Notes: generated by a model from the sequence alone, not told the origin. Shown: positions 6,146-14,744, counted from the stretch's first letter. The stretch is DNA of 21,852 nucleotides from JANMDR01 sp031376425 (GCA_031376425.1 JANMDR010000184.1:1-21852); one strand, 5' to 3'. Numbers and translations: made by a program.

Positions 6146-7303
6146 ATGTTATTTTTAAAACTCGTTTTTCTAAATATTTTTCGCGCTAAGCTGCGCTCAC
6201 TGCTCACTATCTTCGGATTGATTGTGGCGGTTATGGCGTTTGGCTTATTGCAAACCGTGGTGAATGCATGGTTTGCCGGATCAGATGCGGCATCGTCATC
6301 TCGGCTCATTTCGCGCAACGCGATTTCGCTCGTGTTCAGTATGCCGATTTCTTACAAAGATAAACTTCGCGCTATTGACGGTGTGAAGGCGGTGAGCTAT
6401 TCCAACTGGTTTGGGGGCGTGTATAAAGAGCCTAAAAACTTCTTCCCGCAGTTTGCTGTGGATCACAATACCTATTTCGATTTATATCCTGAGTATTTGT
6501 TTAAACCCGATGAGTTATTGGCCTTCAAGCGCGATAGATTAGGTGCAGCGGTCGGGCGCAAACTAGCAGAAACTCACGGTTGGAAAATAGGTGATGTCAT
6601 ACCTATTCGCGGCACTATTTATCAGGGTGATTGGCGTTTCACTTTACGCGCTATTTTTGATGGTAAAGATGAAGGTACGATCACGCGGCAGTTTTATTTT
6701 CATTATGATTATTTAAATGAAACCGTTAAAAAATCCGCGCCGCGCCGTGGCGATAGTGTCGGTATTTTTTTGGTAGATATCAAAGACGCGAGCCGCGCTG
6801 CGGAGATTTCCCGTGCTGTGGATGATACGTTTAAAAATAGCTTGGCCGAAACCTTAACCGAAACTGAAAAAGCCTTTCAGCTAAGTTTTGTAGCGCAATC
6901 TGAAGCCATTGTATTGGCAATTCGGGTGGTATCGTTTGTGGTGATTTTTATCATTATGACGGTGGTGGCAAACACCATGGCGATGACCGCGCGTGAGCGC
7001 ATTTCAGAATACGCCACATTGAAGGCTCTGGGCTACACGCCCCTATTTGTAGGGCTCTTGGTGTTTTCTGAGGCGATGTTGTTATCTCTCTTTGGCGCGG
7101 GTATAGGAATATTACTGACCTTCCCTGTTGCATCTGTTTTTGGTGCGGCAGTAGCTAGTGTATTTCCCGTATTTAGGGTGAGTAATGAAACCCTTTGGTT
7201 GCAACTTATTTGCGCCTGCGTAGTCGGTGTGGTGGCCGCCGTGGTGCCAGGTATACGGAGCGCAAATATTAAAATTGTCGATGGCTTACGGCATCGTGGA
7301 TAG
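6146..7303 (+). CDS. ABC exporter permease 1 (FtsX/MacB-type)
   Basis: This 385-residue protein has the FtsX-type layout: one N-terminal membrane helix (about 18-40, LLTIFGLIVAVMAFGLLQTV), a large periplasmic domain (about 45-255), then three C-terminal helices starting at IRVVSFVVIFIIMTVVANTM. The stretch MTARERISEYATLKALGYTP is the characteristic cytoplasmic coupling segment after the second helix. It differs strongly from permease 2, which follows after 12 bases, so the transporter is probably a heterodimer. A 76-base gap separates it from the ATPase gene, with no strong ribosome site. The substrate is unknown. Confidence 0.9.
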   Translation: MLFLKLVFLNIFRAKLRSLLTIFGLIVAVMAFGLLQTVVNAWFAGSDAASSSRLISRNAISLVFSMPISYKDKLRAIDGVKAVSYSNWFGGVYKEPKNFFPQFAVDHNTYFDLYPEYLFKPDELLAFKRDRLGAAVGRKLAETHGWKIGDVIPIRGTIYQGDWRFTLRAIFDGKDEGTITRQFYFHYDYLNETVKKSAPRRGDSVGIFLVDIKDASRAAEISRAVDDTFKNSLAETLTETEKAFQLSFVAQSEAIVLAIRVVSFVVIFIIMTVVANTMAMTARERISEYATLKALGYTPLFVGLLVFSEAMLLSLFGAGIGILLTFPVASVFGAAVASVFPVFRVSNETLWLQLICACVVGVVAAVVPGIRSANIKIVDGLRHRG

Positions 7304-7315
7304 GACGTAAAGTCA

Positions 7316-8497
7316 ATGACCAGTATTCCCTTTAATTATATTTTTCGTAATCTGTGGACGCGCCTTCTCACTACCGTGCTCACGGCAATGGGCATGGCGC
7401 TCGTGGTGTTTGTGTTTGCGGCGGTACTGATGCTCGATGCAGGGCTAAAGCAAACCATGGTTGGTACTGGCAGCATGGATAATGTCGTGATGATTCGTAA
7501 AGGCTCAGATACCGAAATTCAAAGCGGTGTATATCGTGATCAGGCCTCGTTGATTGAAAGCATGCCGCAAATAGCGCGTGCAGCCGATGGCACACCATTA
7601 GTTTCGCGTGAGATTGTGGTGCTCAATAGTTTGCGTAAGCGGGCGGGTGAGGGGGAAATAGGCAGTTTGTCCAATGTCGTTATTCGCGGCTTGTTGCCTA
7701 TTGGCGTCACATTGCGCCCCCAAGTCAAGTTGGTGGAAGGCCGCATGTTTAGGCCCGGTTCTACAGAAATTATTGTTGGCAAAAACGTTGCTGAACAATT
7801 TGAAGGCGCGCAAATTGGCCAAACCTTGTCATTTGCACAGCGTAAATGGTTGGTTGTAGGGCGATTTGACGGACAAAAATCAGCCTTTGATTCGGAATTA
7901 TGGGGCGATGCCGAGCAATTAATGCAGTCATTTCGTCGCGTAAATTATTCGTCTGCCTTAGCAAAGCTAGTGGATACGAATCAATTTGATGCATTAAAAG
8001 CGGATGTTGAAAATGATGTACGTTTATCGCTGGACGTAAAGCGCGAACAAATTTTTTATGAAGATCAGTCGCGCGCCTTATCTACATTCATCACCATTTT
8101 AGGCTCAGTATTGTCGGTTATTTTCTCAATAGGCGCTATGGTAGGCGCTATGGTGACGATGTATTCATCCGTTGCAAATCGCACCGGCGAAATCGGCACC
8201 TTACGTGCGCTGGGCTTTCAGCGGCGCAATATTTTAGTGGCGTTTTTAACCGAATCTTTGCTTTTGGCACTGGTGGGTGGCTTGCTGGGCTTAGTCTTCG
8301 CGTCCTTCCTGCAATCACTCACCATTTCAACCCTAAACCCGCAATCGTTTTCCCAGCTCGCCTTTGGCTTCCTACTCACTCCAACCATTATCATTAAAAC
8401 CATTATTTTTTCCCTAATTATGGGCTTGGTTGGCGGTTTCTTCCCCAGCGTGCGAGCAGCGCGAATGAAAATTGTGGATTCGCTGCGGGCGGCTTAA
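7316..8497 (+). CDS. ABC exporter permease 2 (FtsX/MacB-type)
   Basis: This 393-residue protein has the same four-helix FtsX plan: N-terminal helix (about 15-38), a periplasmic MacB-like core domain, and three C-terminal helices with the conserved coupling segment NRTGEIGTLRALGFQRRNIL. It ends SVRAARMKIVDSLRAA, typical of the family. Together with the preceding adaptor, ATPase and permease it makes a complete inner-membrane exporter in which ATPase and permeases are separate chains, unlike MacB, which fuses them. After the stop there is a 174-base gap before dapA with no clear terminator. Confidence 0.92.
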   Translation: MTSIPFNYIFRNLWTRLLTTVLTAMGMALVVFVFAAVLMLDAGLKQTMVGTGSMDNVVMIRKGSDTEIQSGVYRDQASLIESMPQIARAADGTPLVSREIVVLNSLRKRAGEGEIGSLSNVVIRGLLPIGVTLRPQVKLVEGRMFRPGSTEIIVGKNVAEQFEGAQIGQTLSFAQRKWLVVGRFDGQKSAFDSELWGDAEQLMQSFRRVNYSSALAKLVDTNQFDALKADVENDVRLSLDVKREQIFYEDQSRALSTFITILGSVLSVIFSIGAMVGAMVTMYSSVANRTGEIGTLRALGFQRRNILVAFLTESLLLALVGGLLGLVFASFLQSLTISTLNPQSFSQLAFGFLLTPTIIIKTIIFSLIMGLVGGFFPSVRAARMKIVDSLRAA

Positions 8498-8671
8498 AGG
8501 CACCCCTAAATACGTACCCAAAAACATTCCTAAGGTCTTTCTGAAGTAATGGCGTAGTTTAAAAATACGCTAAGCCCGACAATGGGTTAAAATACGGGGT
8601 TGTGGATAGCCTGAAGCTTGAGGCACAATCCGAGATTTTTTGCACCTATACTTCTATTATTAACTCACTCA

Positions 8672-9556
8672 ATGCCCAATTTAAAAGGTAGTTTCGTCGC
8701 CATTGTCACCCCTATGTTGCCTGATGGCGCATTGGATTTCCCACGCTTGGAAGCGTTGGTGAATTGGCATATTGCCGAAGGCACCAACGGCATCGTTATT
8801 GTGGGCACTACGGGCGAATCACCTACGGTAGATTTTGAAGAACATAATAGTTTAATTAAAGCCTGCGTAAAGTATGCGGCTAAGCGCGTTCCCGTAATTG
8901 CCGGTACTGGAGCCAATTCCACCACCGAGGCTATTTTGCTTACGCAATACGCGCAGGCTGCGGGTGCAGACTATGGCTTGTCGGTTGTTCCTTACTATAA
9001 CAAGCCGACCCAACAGGGGATGTATTTGCATTATCGTAAAATTGCTGAAGCGTGCGATTTACCGATGATTTTATATAATGTGCCCGGTCGCACCATAGCC
9101 GATATGTCTAACGATACCGTGCTAAAACTTGCTGAAGTGCCTAATATTATTGGTATTAAAGACGCCACTGGTGATATGGCGCGGGGTGCGAATTTGCTGG
9201 CGCGCGCGCCGAAAGATTTTGTGGTCTTATCAGGTGATGATGCCACCACCGTACCCTTAATGGCGCTGGGCGCACATGGCACTATTTCTGTGACCGCAAA
9301 CATAGCACCAGCGCTGATGAGCCAAATGTGCGCCGCAATGCTAGCTGGCGATATTGCCAATGCGATCGCCATCAATAAATTATTGCAGGGATTGCACCAA
9401 AACTTATTTTTAGAGTCAAACCCAATCCCAGCTAAATGGGCACTGGTGCAAATGGGTAAGATTGCGTCGGGGATTCGTTTACCACTTACAGCGCTAGATG
9501 CTAAGTATCACGATGCTGTGAAAGCAGCGATGCTGCAGGCCAATATATCAATTTAG
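8672..9556 (+). CDS. dapA: 4-hydroxy-tetrahydrodipicolinate synthase (DapA)
   Basis: This 294-residue TIM-barrel protein condenses pyruvate with aspartate semialdehyde, the first committed step of lysine and diaminopimelate synthesis. The pyruvate-binding motif GTTGES is at 45-50, Tyr135 lies in LYNVPGR and the Schiff-base Lys163 in GIKDATGD. The substrate loop PYYNKPTQQG is present. The ATG at 8672 fits the family N-terminus (MPNLKGSFVAIVTPM); an in-frame TTG at 8618 would add 18 residues with no homology to the family. bamC follows after 44 bases, as in many proteobacteria, suggesting co-transcription. Confidence 0.97.
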   Translation: MPNLKGSFVAIVTPMLPDGALDFPRLEALVNWHIAEGTNGIVIVGTTGESPTVDFEEHNSLIKACVKYAAKRVPVIAGTGANSTTEAILLTQYAQAAGADYGLSVVPYYNKPTQQGMYLHYRKIAEACDLPMILYNVPGRTIADMSNDTVLKLAEVPNIIGIKDATGDMARGANLLARAPKDFVVLSGDDATTVPLMALGAHGTISVTANIAPALMSQMCAAMLAGDIANAIAINKLLQGLHQNLFLESNPIPAKWALVQMGKIASGIRLPLTALDAKYHDAVKAAMLQANISI

Positions 9557-9600
9557 TTTTATTTTTAGTTGCAGAAATTAAGAAAGAAAGACCTTATACA

Positions 9601-10788
9601 ATGTCGCTTTGCCAAACATTTTTCACCCGTAAATCAGTTGCCGTCGCAATCGGCTTAAGCGTTGCGAGCCTTTTGAGTGGCTGCAGTACCTTGAGCGCAA
9701 TAACCGGTAAAAATAGCGACTATCGTTCTGGTGGCGTAAAACTTGCCCCACTAGAAGTTCCGCCCGATCTAACCAGCCCGACATCCGATGATCGTTTTTT
9801 GATTCCCGATGGCGGCAGCAAAGGGACAACCTTTTCAGCCTATAGCCGTGAACGTGCGGCAGGCCAAGGTCAAGGCACAACACAAGCGTCAACGGGTTCG
9901 ACCTTGCTGCCTAAACTTGACAATGCACGCATCGCGCGGGCGGGTGATCAACGTTATTTAGTATTGAATTTGCCTGCTGACAAAGTATGGCCTGTAGTGA
10001 AAGAATTTTGGGTCGAAACAGGTTTTATCATAAAACGCGAAGTTCCAGAAGCTGGCGTGATGGAAACTGATTGGGCAGAAAATCGCTCAAAAATTCCTCA
10101 GGACCCGATTCGCAACACCCTCGGTCGCTTTATTGATTCCGCTTATTCCACACCAGAGCGCGATAAATTCCGCACCCGCCTAGAAACTGGCACAGTAGCG
10201 GGCACAACGGAAGTTTATATCAGTCATCGTGGTGTAGAAGACGTATTTACCGGCCCCGAGAAAGAACGCACAACATGGCAGCCACGTGCAACGGATCGTG
10301 ATCTTGAAGTTGAAATGCTAAGTCGGCTAATGCTCAAATTCGGTATCACCGCCGAAGCTGCCATAACCATCATCGCGGCAGCACCAGCGTCCGCAACAGC
10401 TGCAGCCAGCAGTGCTGGCAAGGCCGTGTACGATCAAACTGGTGCAGGTAATTTGCGCTTGAACGAGCCATTTGATGCGGCATGGCGTCGTGTTGGTTTG
10501 GCACTGGATCAAGTTGGCTTTTCAGTAGAAGATCGTGATCGTACTAAAGGGCAATTCTTTGTGCGCTATTTTGATCCGGATGCGGATAAATCTGTGGGCA
10601 AGAGTTTCCTTGATACCTTGCAGTTTTGGAAAACACCATCAGCTGATAACAAACCGCAATATCGTGTGCAAGTTACTGAAATTGCCGGTGGTAGCACCAA
10701 TGTAGTAGTGCAAAATGCCAAGGGTGAATCTGAAAACTCAGCCACGGGTAAGCGCATTTTAAGCTTACTGTTTGCGCAGTTAAAATAA
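9601..10788 (+). CDS. bamC: Outer-membrane protein assembly lipoprotein BamC
   Basis: This 395-residue lipoprotein has a signal peptide ending in lipobox LLSGC (lipidated Cys28). After it comes the extended BamC segment SDYRSGG...LEVPPDLTSP, which in E. coli lies along BamD. Two helix-grip-like domains follow (about 105-220 and 285-395); VMETDWAENRSKIP is a familiar BamC block, and the second domain begins at GAGNLRLNEPFDAAWRRVGL. The two are joined by an Ala-rich linker (ITIIAAAPASATAAASSA). BamC is an accessory part of the Bam complex that inserts beta-barrel proteins. It lies between dapA and a metallo-hydrolase gene, an arrangement I associate with Betaproteobacteria. Confidence 0.93.
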   Translation: MSLCQTFFTRKSVAVAIGLSVASLLSGCSTLSAITGKNSDYRSGGVKLAPLEVPPDLTSPTSDDRFLIPDGGSKGTTFSAYSRERAAGQGQGTTQASTGSTLLPKLDNARIARAGDQRYLVLNLPADKVWPVVKEFWVETGFIIKREVPEAGVMETDWAENRSKIPQDPIRNTLGRFIDSAYSTPERDKFRTRLETGTVAGTTEVYISHRGVEDVFTGPEKERTTWQPRATDRDLEVEMLSRLMLKFGITAEAAITIIAAAPASATAAASSAGKAVYDQTGAGNLRLNEPFDAAWRRVGLALDQVGFSVEDRDRTKGQFFVRYFDPDADKSVGKSFLDTLQFWKTPSADNKPQYRVQVTEIAGGSTNVVVQNAKGESENSATGKRILSLLFAQLK

Positions 10789-10794
10789 ACGGCA

Positions 10795-11565
10795 GTGGCA
10801 TTAGAATTTGCCTCGCTAGGTAGCGGTAGCGAGGGCAATGCCCTCATTGTGCGCATAGCTAAAACCGTAGTCATGATGGACTGCGGTTTTGGCTTAAGCC
10901 ACACCGAAGCCAAACTCGCCATATTGGGTTTAACGCCAGCCGATATTGATGGCATTGTTGTCACCCACGAGCATGGCGATCATGTTGGTGGCGTTGCCCG
11001 CTTCGCCCGTAAGCATGGCACACCAGTGTGGATGACGCATGGCACCGCCCGTGCGGTAGGCGTTGAAAAATTTACCGAAGGCATGCTCAACTACGTTGAT
11101 CCGCATACGCCTTTTAGCATTAACGCGATTAATATAAACCCGTATTTTGTACCGCATGATGCGGTAGAGCCGGTACAGTATGTGTTTGATGATGGCCGCG
11201 CTAAATTAGGCGTGCTTACTGATACAGGTAGCTCTACGGCGCATATAGAAACCATGCTAAGTGGTTGTGATGCCTTGGTGCTAGAGTGCAATCATGACCT
11301 TGACTTGCTGATGAACGGCCCTTATCCAATTGGCCTAAAGCGTCGCGTTTCAGGGCGTTTTGGTCATTTAGACAATCATACCGCCGCGCAAATTTTAGCC
11401 GCAATTGATTGCAGTAAACTTAAGCATATTATTGCCGCCCACCTATCGCAGCGTAATAATACCCCCGCCTTAGCGCAAGCCGCACTCGCCGGCGCCCTAC
11501 ATTGTGCGCCAGAAGATATCGCTATTGCTGAACAAGAAAGCGGCTTTAGCTGGCGCGAGATTTAG
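10795..11565 (+). CDS. MBL-fold metallo-hydrolase (YycJ/WalJ-like)
   Basis: This 256-residue protein has the metallo-beta-lactamase fold: an N-terminal FASLGSGSEGNALIV strand-loop typical of YycJ/RNase Z-like exonucleases, the metal-binding HxHxDH as H58-E-H60-G-D62-H63, further ligands in LTDTGSS and LECNHD, and the late IAAHLSQRNNTP motif. YycJ-type enzymes are thought to act as nucleases, but the substrate cannot be read here. The GTG at 10795 is 6 bases after the bamC stop and gives the standard family start, so it is probably translated as part of the dapA-bamC unit. A bidirectional terminator follows at 11630-11659. Confidence 0.92.
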   Translation: MALEFASLGSGSEGNALIVRIAKTVVMMDCGFGLSHTEAKLAILGLTPADIDGIVVTHEHGDHVGGVARFARKHGTPVWMTHGTARAVGVEKFTEGMLNYVDPHTPFSINAININPYFVPHDAVEPVQYVFDDGRAKLGVLTDTGSSTAHIETMLSGCDALVLECNHDLDLLMNGPYPIGLKRRVSGRFGHLDNHTAAQILAAIDCSKLKHIIAAHLSQRNNTPALAQAALAGALHCAPEDIAIAEQESGFSWREI

Positions 11566-11574
11566 CTTTCCGCA

Positions 11575-11596
11575 CTTTATATAGCTCTATATAAAG
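11575..11596. repeat. Perfect AT-rich palindrome after the metallo-hydrolase gene
   Basis: Arms CTTTATATAG (11575-11584) and CTATATAAAG (11587-11596) are exact complements around a 2-base centre. It lies 9 bases after the stop codon. It may be an mRNA 3' hairpin or a protein-binding site. Confidence 0.7.
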
Positions 11597-11629
11597 AACC
11601 CTTGCGACAAATACGTTCGCAAATACAAT

Positions 11630-11659
11630 AAAAAAAGCCGGTCGAAACCGGCTTTTTTT
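11630..11659. terminator. Bidirectional terminator
   Basis: Stem GCCGGT (11637-11642) and ACCGGC (11647-11652) with loop CGAA, flanked by a run of A (11630-11636) and a run of T (11653-11659). It can end the plus-strand metallo-hydrolase transcript and the minus-strand lipoprotein transcript. Confidence 0.93.
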
Positions 11660-11707
11660 ACTTGGCCTGCATTACTTAAAATGCATCACCAAATTAGCGT
11701 TTAAGAA

Positions 11708-12088
11708 TTACTTCTTAGCAGCTTCAACAGCTTTGCCAGCTGCTTCTTTACCGGCTGTTACTGCGGCGCCAACGGCTGCACCAGCTGCGTCTTTAGCAGC
11801 GGCACCAGCGTCTTTACCAGCGGCAACGGCTTCTTTACCAGCAGTTACTGCGGCACCAGCGGCTGCACCAGCAGCGTCTTTACCAGCTTCAACCATTTTA
11901 CCGGCTGCATCTTTAGTTGCTTCAACACCAGCAGCAGCGGCTGCTTTAGTTGCGTCAACAGCACCAGCAACAGCAGCTGGACCTTCCATTTTTGGAACGG
12001 CTGGAACTACTGGAGCTTTAACTTCTTCTTTGCCACAAGCTGCAAGAGCGATAGCGGCGATAGCGGATGCGATAACGATTTTGTTCAT
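11708..12088 (-). CDS. Alanine-rich repeat lipoprotein (LEA-like amphipathic repeats)
   Basis: The ATG at 12088 has a good ribosome site (AAGGGA) and gives 126 residues. A signal peptide ends in lipobox ALAAC (lipidated Cys18). The rest is almost only Ala, Gly, Lys, Val, Glu and Asp in repeats such as GKDAAGAAAGAAVTAGKEA (69-87), repeated nearly exactly as KDAAGAAVGAAVTAGKEA (99-116), with shorter VEATKD/VEAGKD units before. Such 11-residue-like periodic Ala/Lys/Glu helices resemble LEA or apolipoprotein-type amphipathic coils. It is probably a periplasmic, membrane-attached, largely helical or disordered protein; the function is unknown. A longer in-frame start at 12316 lies upstream of the signal peptide and promoter and is not credible. 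Confidence 0.8.
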   Translation of the reverse strand: MNKIVIASAIAAIALAACGKEEVKAPVVPAVPKMEGPAAVAGAVDATKAAAAAGVEATKDAAGKMVEAGKDAAGAAAGAAVTAGKEAVAAGKDAGAAAKDAAGAAVGAAVTAGKEAAGKAVEAAKK

Positions 12089-12160
12089 TTGGATTCCCTT
12101 AGATGAAAAATTTTGATCAAAAATTTTAAATCGGTTTTTGCGACAAATTGAAAAACACAG

Positions 12161-12190
12161 ATTAGATATACCTAACTTACTGTATTTCAA
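12161..12190 (-). promoter_or_regulatory. Sigma-70 promoter of the repeat lipoprotein
   Basis: On the minus strand TTGAAA (12190-12185), an 18-base spacer and TCTAAT (12166-12161, 5 of 6 to consensus) predict a start near 12154, about 65 bases before the ATG. Confidence 0.55.
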
Positions 12191-12347
12191 CGCTTTTTTA
12201 ATGCACACAACGTGTCTATTTCCGACCGACGCATAGGATAGCACAGGATGATGCACTGCACAATGAAAATCGCGGATTTTTGAGGAACTTTTTGGGATAA
12301 GTGCAACTGTCAGCACTATTTTTGCTGTTTTGTGCGGTTTTCACACC

Positions 12348-13052
12348 CTATTTCGACGTAATTTCATCTTTATCATGATTTGCGGCAGCCTCTAAGGATT
12401 CGATCCGTGCTAGTAAAATAGCAATTGCAGCATCGTTTTCGTCACCTTTATTTCCCAATGTGCGCAAAACCGCGTTCAAGGGGTCATTTTCATTTGCAGT
12501 GACTGCATAAGCATTAAATGGCGCTTGGGGATCGTTTAGGCCTTCGACGATGCGTGCAGGAATGCCAACGACGGTGGCACCGGCGGGCACCTCACGCACC
12601 ACAACAGAATTGGAACCAATTTTAGCGCCAGCGCCCACGGTAAAGGGGCCTAAAATTTTCGCCCCGGCACCAACCACCACGCCAGCCTCAAGTGTGGGGT
12701 GGCGCTTACCTTTGTTCCACGATACTCCCCCTAAGGTAACGCCATGATAAAGCGTGCAATCATCGCCAATCACAGCGGTTTCGCCGATGACGATACCCAT
12801 ACCGTGATCGATAAACACACGTCGCCCAATGGTAGCACCAGGATGAATTTCGATGCCTGAAATGAATCGACCAAAATGCCCCGCCATACGTGCCAGAGTA
12901 ATACAGCCCCAGCGCCAAAAGCGGTGGGCAATATAGCGATGAATCCACAGCGCGTGCATGCCTGGATAGCAGGTGAGCACTTCTAAAGTGCTGTGGGCGG
13001 CAGGATCGCGCGCGAAAACGGCAGCGATATCTTCTTTGATTTGACTAAACAT
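12348..13052 (-). CDS. cysE: Serine O-acetyltransferase (CysE)
   Basis: This 234-residue protein is of the shorter CysE type. An N-terminal helical part (1-65) leads into a left-handed beta-helix of hexapeptide repeats (about 66-170: IHPGATIG, FIDHGMGIVIGET, VVGAGAKILGPFTVGAGAKI). Catalytic-type residues D82-H83 and H103 (YHGVTLGG) are present, as is the KRHPT loop that binds acetyl-CoA or substrate. CysE makes O-acetylserine for cysteine synthesis. The tail after about 170 is acidic and variable. The start codon is only 7 bases from the end of a mobile element, whose terminal AGG serves as a plausible ribosome site (AGG, 7 bases, ATG). Its original leader and promoter have therefore been displaced. 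Confidence 0.95.
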   Translation of the reverse strand: MFSQIKEDIAAVFARDPAAHSTLEVLTCYPGMHALWIHRYIAHRFWRWGCITLARMAGHFGRFISGIEIHPGATIGRRVFIDHGMGIVIGETAVIGDDCTLYHGVTLGGVSWNKGKRHPTLEAGVVVGAGAKILGPFTVGAGAKIGSNSVVVREVPAGATVVGIPARIVEGLNDPQAPFNAYAVTANENDPLNAVLRTLGNKGDENDAAIAILLARIESLEAAANHDKDEITSK

Positions 13053-13059
13053 AAGTTAA

Positions 13060-13340
13060 CCTAGAAACGGCAGTTGGACGGATGTGAGTGTGCGATTTTG
13101 AGGCTTCCTAGCAAGGCGTGACGACGACGCAGGCTGCGTTTGGCAAATGAGCCTGCTAGGAGGAACAACGCGGCTAGAGAGTTTTCTTTGAACTATTTAT
13201 ACTTCATGATCCCTTGGGACAAAATCGTGCAATCACGTTCGTAGCGCTTTCACCCCACATGGTGACGGCTTAGAAACTATAAAGTACCAATAAACACGGG
13301 TCTCTCCAAGTAATTTTAGCGGTCAACTGCTGTTTCTAGG
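13060..13340. mobile_element. Small inverted-repeat element (MITE-like), copy 2, 281 bp
   Basis: The left end CCTAGAAACGGCAGTTG and right end CAACTGCTGTTTCTAGG are the same termini as copy 1, with one mismatch. Flanks are GTTAA (13055-13059) and TTTAA (13341-13345), sharing TTAA. Most of the interior aligns with 1767-1999 in the same orientation, but this copy is 48 bases longer, largely from extra sequence around 13184-13220 (CTATTTATACTTCATGATCC). Arms at 13084-13100 and 13220-13236 can form the internal hairpin. It sits between cysE and the divergent MFS gene and carries no coding frame. Confidence 0.82.
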
Positions 13341-13464
13341 TTTAAGTAAGTAGTGATGGTGGAAGCATAACTCAAGGGCTGGGTGTTAAACAAAACTGGT
13401 TTTCAACGCGAGCAACAAGCTACACTGGCAATCTTTTCGTTTTTTTACGTCATAAGCAATAGCA

Positions 13465-14700
13465 ATGTCTGTTACCCAAACGTTTGGTCAATCTTTCGCG
13501 CCCTATCGCGCGTTTTTGCAATTACCCGATATCCGCAATATGCTCCTCGCCGGCCTTTTGGCAAGAATGCCAGTGGGCATGATGGGTTTATCAATGCTGT
13601 TATTTGTGCGTGAAGAACTAGGCTCACTCGTGCAAGCGGGTATAACCGTGGGCGCATTTTTTATCTCTGCTGCGGTAGTGGCACCGGTGATCGGGCGCTT
13701 GGTTGACCGTATTGGGCCTAAGCTGCCTTTGTATGTATTGGCCTGCGTGCAGCCCGTGGCTTTTGTGCTGATGATTATTTATATCATCGTTTATAAAAAT
13801 TATCCTGCGACTGTTGCCTGTGCCGTCGTGGCAGGTGCTGCCGCCTCACCAGTCAGCGTGCTCACGCGTACAATATGGCGCTTGCGTTTTGCGGAGGATG
13901 ACGCCTTACGCAAGATGGCGTTTACCCTAGATTCCATCATGGTAGAGATCAATTTCACCATCGGCCCATTGCTGGTGGCCGTGCTGATAGCCGTTTTTTC
14001 ACCGCGCACAGCATTCTTGGTATCAGTCACCTTTGCGACGATTGCGGTAGGTATTTTTTTAGCATCACCCGCCTTAAAATATTGGCAACAACCAATACCA
14101 GAGGAGCGACATTTTTTTGGCCCGCTAACACATCCGGGCTTACGAAAATTGTATGTAATTAGCTTTGGTTTTGCGTTTTGCTTAGGCATTTTAGAAGTGT
14201 CTTATCCTGCTTATGGCACCATCATTGCCATACCCGCTTTTGGCGGTGTGTTGCTGGCACTTAATTCGATTGGCAGTGCTGTCGGTGGGCTAATTTATGG
14301 CACCTTAAGATTACGCGCTTCAATGGGCCGCCAGTTTGCTACTGCGCTGGCGATTTTGGCGTTACCCTTAATTGCCCATGCAGTGATGCAGCAGCAACTG
14401 GCCTTCGCTATTTTTGCCTTCGTGGCAGGCTTGGCGATTGCTCCCGCGTTCACCGCGCAAATTATGCTGGTTACTGACATGACCCCGCCAAAATACGCCA
14501 CCGAAGCATTTACATGGTCGTCCACCTGTATTGTTAGTGGTATTGGCTTGGGCACGGCGGGTGGTGCCGCGCTCATCGAAAAATATAATATCGGCACCCC
14601 ATTTTTAGTGGGCGGTGTGGTGATGATTTTGCTGGCATCAATTTCGTTTTGGCTATACCGTCCTTCGCAGCCTGAGAAACCGGTAGTGCCCACTAGCTAG
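13465..14700 (+). CDS. Major facilitator superfamily transporter
   Basis: This 411-residue protein has about 12 hydrophobic segments in two halves. The first half contains the loop 2-3 motif APVIGRLVDRIGPKLPLY, matching the MFS consensus G-x-L-x-D-R-x-G-x-K/R. A long central cytoplasmic loop (about 205-225, YWQQPIPEERHFFGPLTHPG) separates the halves. The layout resembles drug or sugar efflux MFS proteins, but no substrate can be assigned. The ATG at 13465 has no clear ribosome site; an overlapping frame from 13383 is a shadow. Its upstream region contains element copy 2, so its expression may also have been altered by that insertion. Confidence 0.88.
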   Translation: MSVTQTFGQSFAPYRAFLQLPDIRNMLLAGLLARMPVGMMGLSMLLFVREELGSLVQAGITVGAFFISAAVVAPVIGRLVDRIGPKLPLYVLACVQPVAFVLMIIYIIVYKNYPATVACAVVAGAAASPVSVLTRTIWRLRFAEDDALRKMAFTLDSIMVEINFTIGPLLVAVLIAVFSPRTAFLVSVTFATIAVGIFLASPALKYWQQPIPEERHFFGPLTHPGLRKLYVISFGFAFCLGILEVSYPAYGTIIAIPAFGGVLLALNSIGSAVGGLIYGTLRLRASMGRQFATALAILALPLIAHAVMQQQLAFAIFAFVAGLAIAPAFTAQIMLVTDMTPPKYATEAFTWSSTCIVSGIGLGTAGGAALIEKYNIGTPFLVGGVVMILLASISFWLYRPSQPEKPVVPTS

Positions 14701-14714
14701 CCGAATTGGTATTA

Positions 14715-14744
14715 AGATGGCATAGCAGCTAAGCTATGCCATCT
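14715..14744. terminator. Hairpin between convergent genes
   Basis: Perfect 12-bp arms AGATGGCATAGC (14715-14726) and GCTATGCCATCT (14733-14744) with a 6-base loop. It lies between the MFS stop and the convergent crystallin-domain gene. No long T run follows on either strand, so termination is likely but not certain. Confidence 0.65.

Noticed and set aside
8618..8671. TTG-started extension of DapA by 18 residues
   Set aside because: DapA proteins start close to MPNLKGSFVAIVTPM, and the extra residues have no support.
11733..12116. 127-codon plus-strand Ala/Pro-rich frame
   Set aside because: It is antisense to the repeat lipoprotein; the low-complexity GC-rich repeat keeps several frames open. 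The minus frame has a signal peptide, lipobox, ribosome site and promoter.
12089..12316. N-terminal extension of the lipoprotein frame
   Set aside because: It would place 76 residues before a complete lipoprotein signal peptide and cross the predicted promoter.
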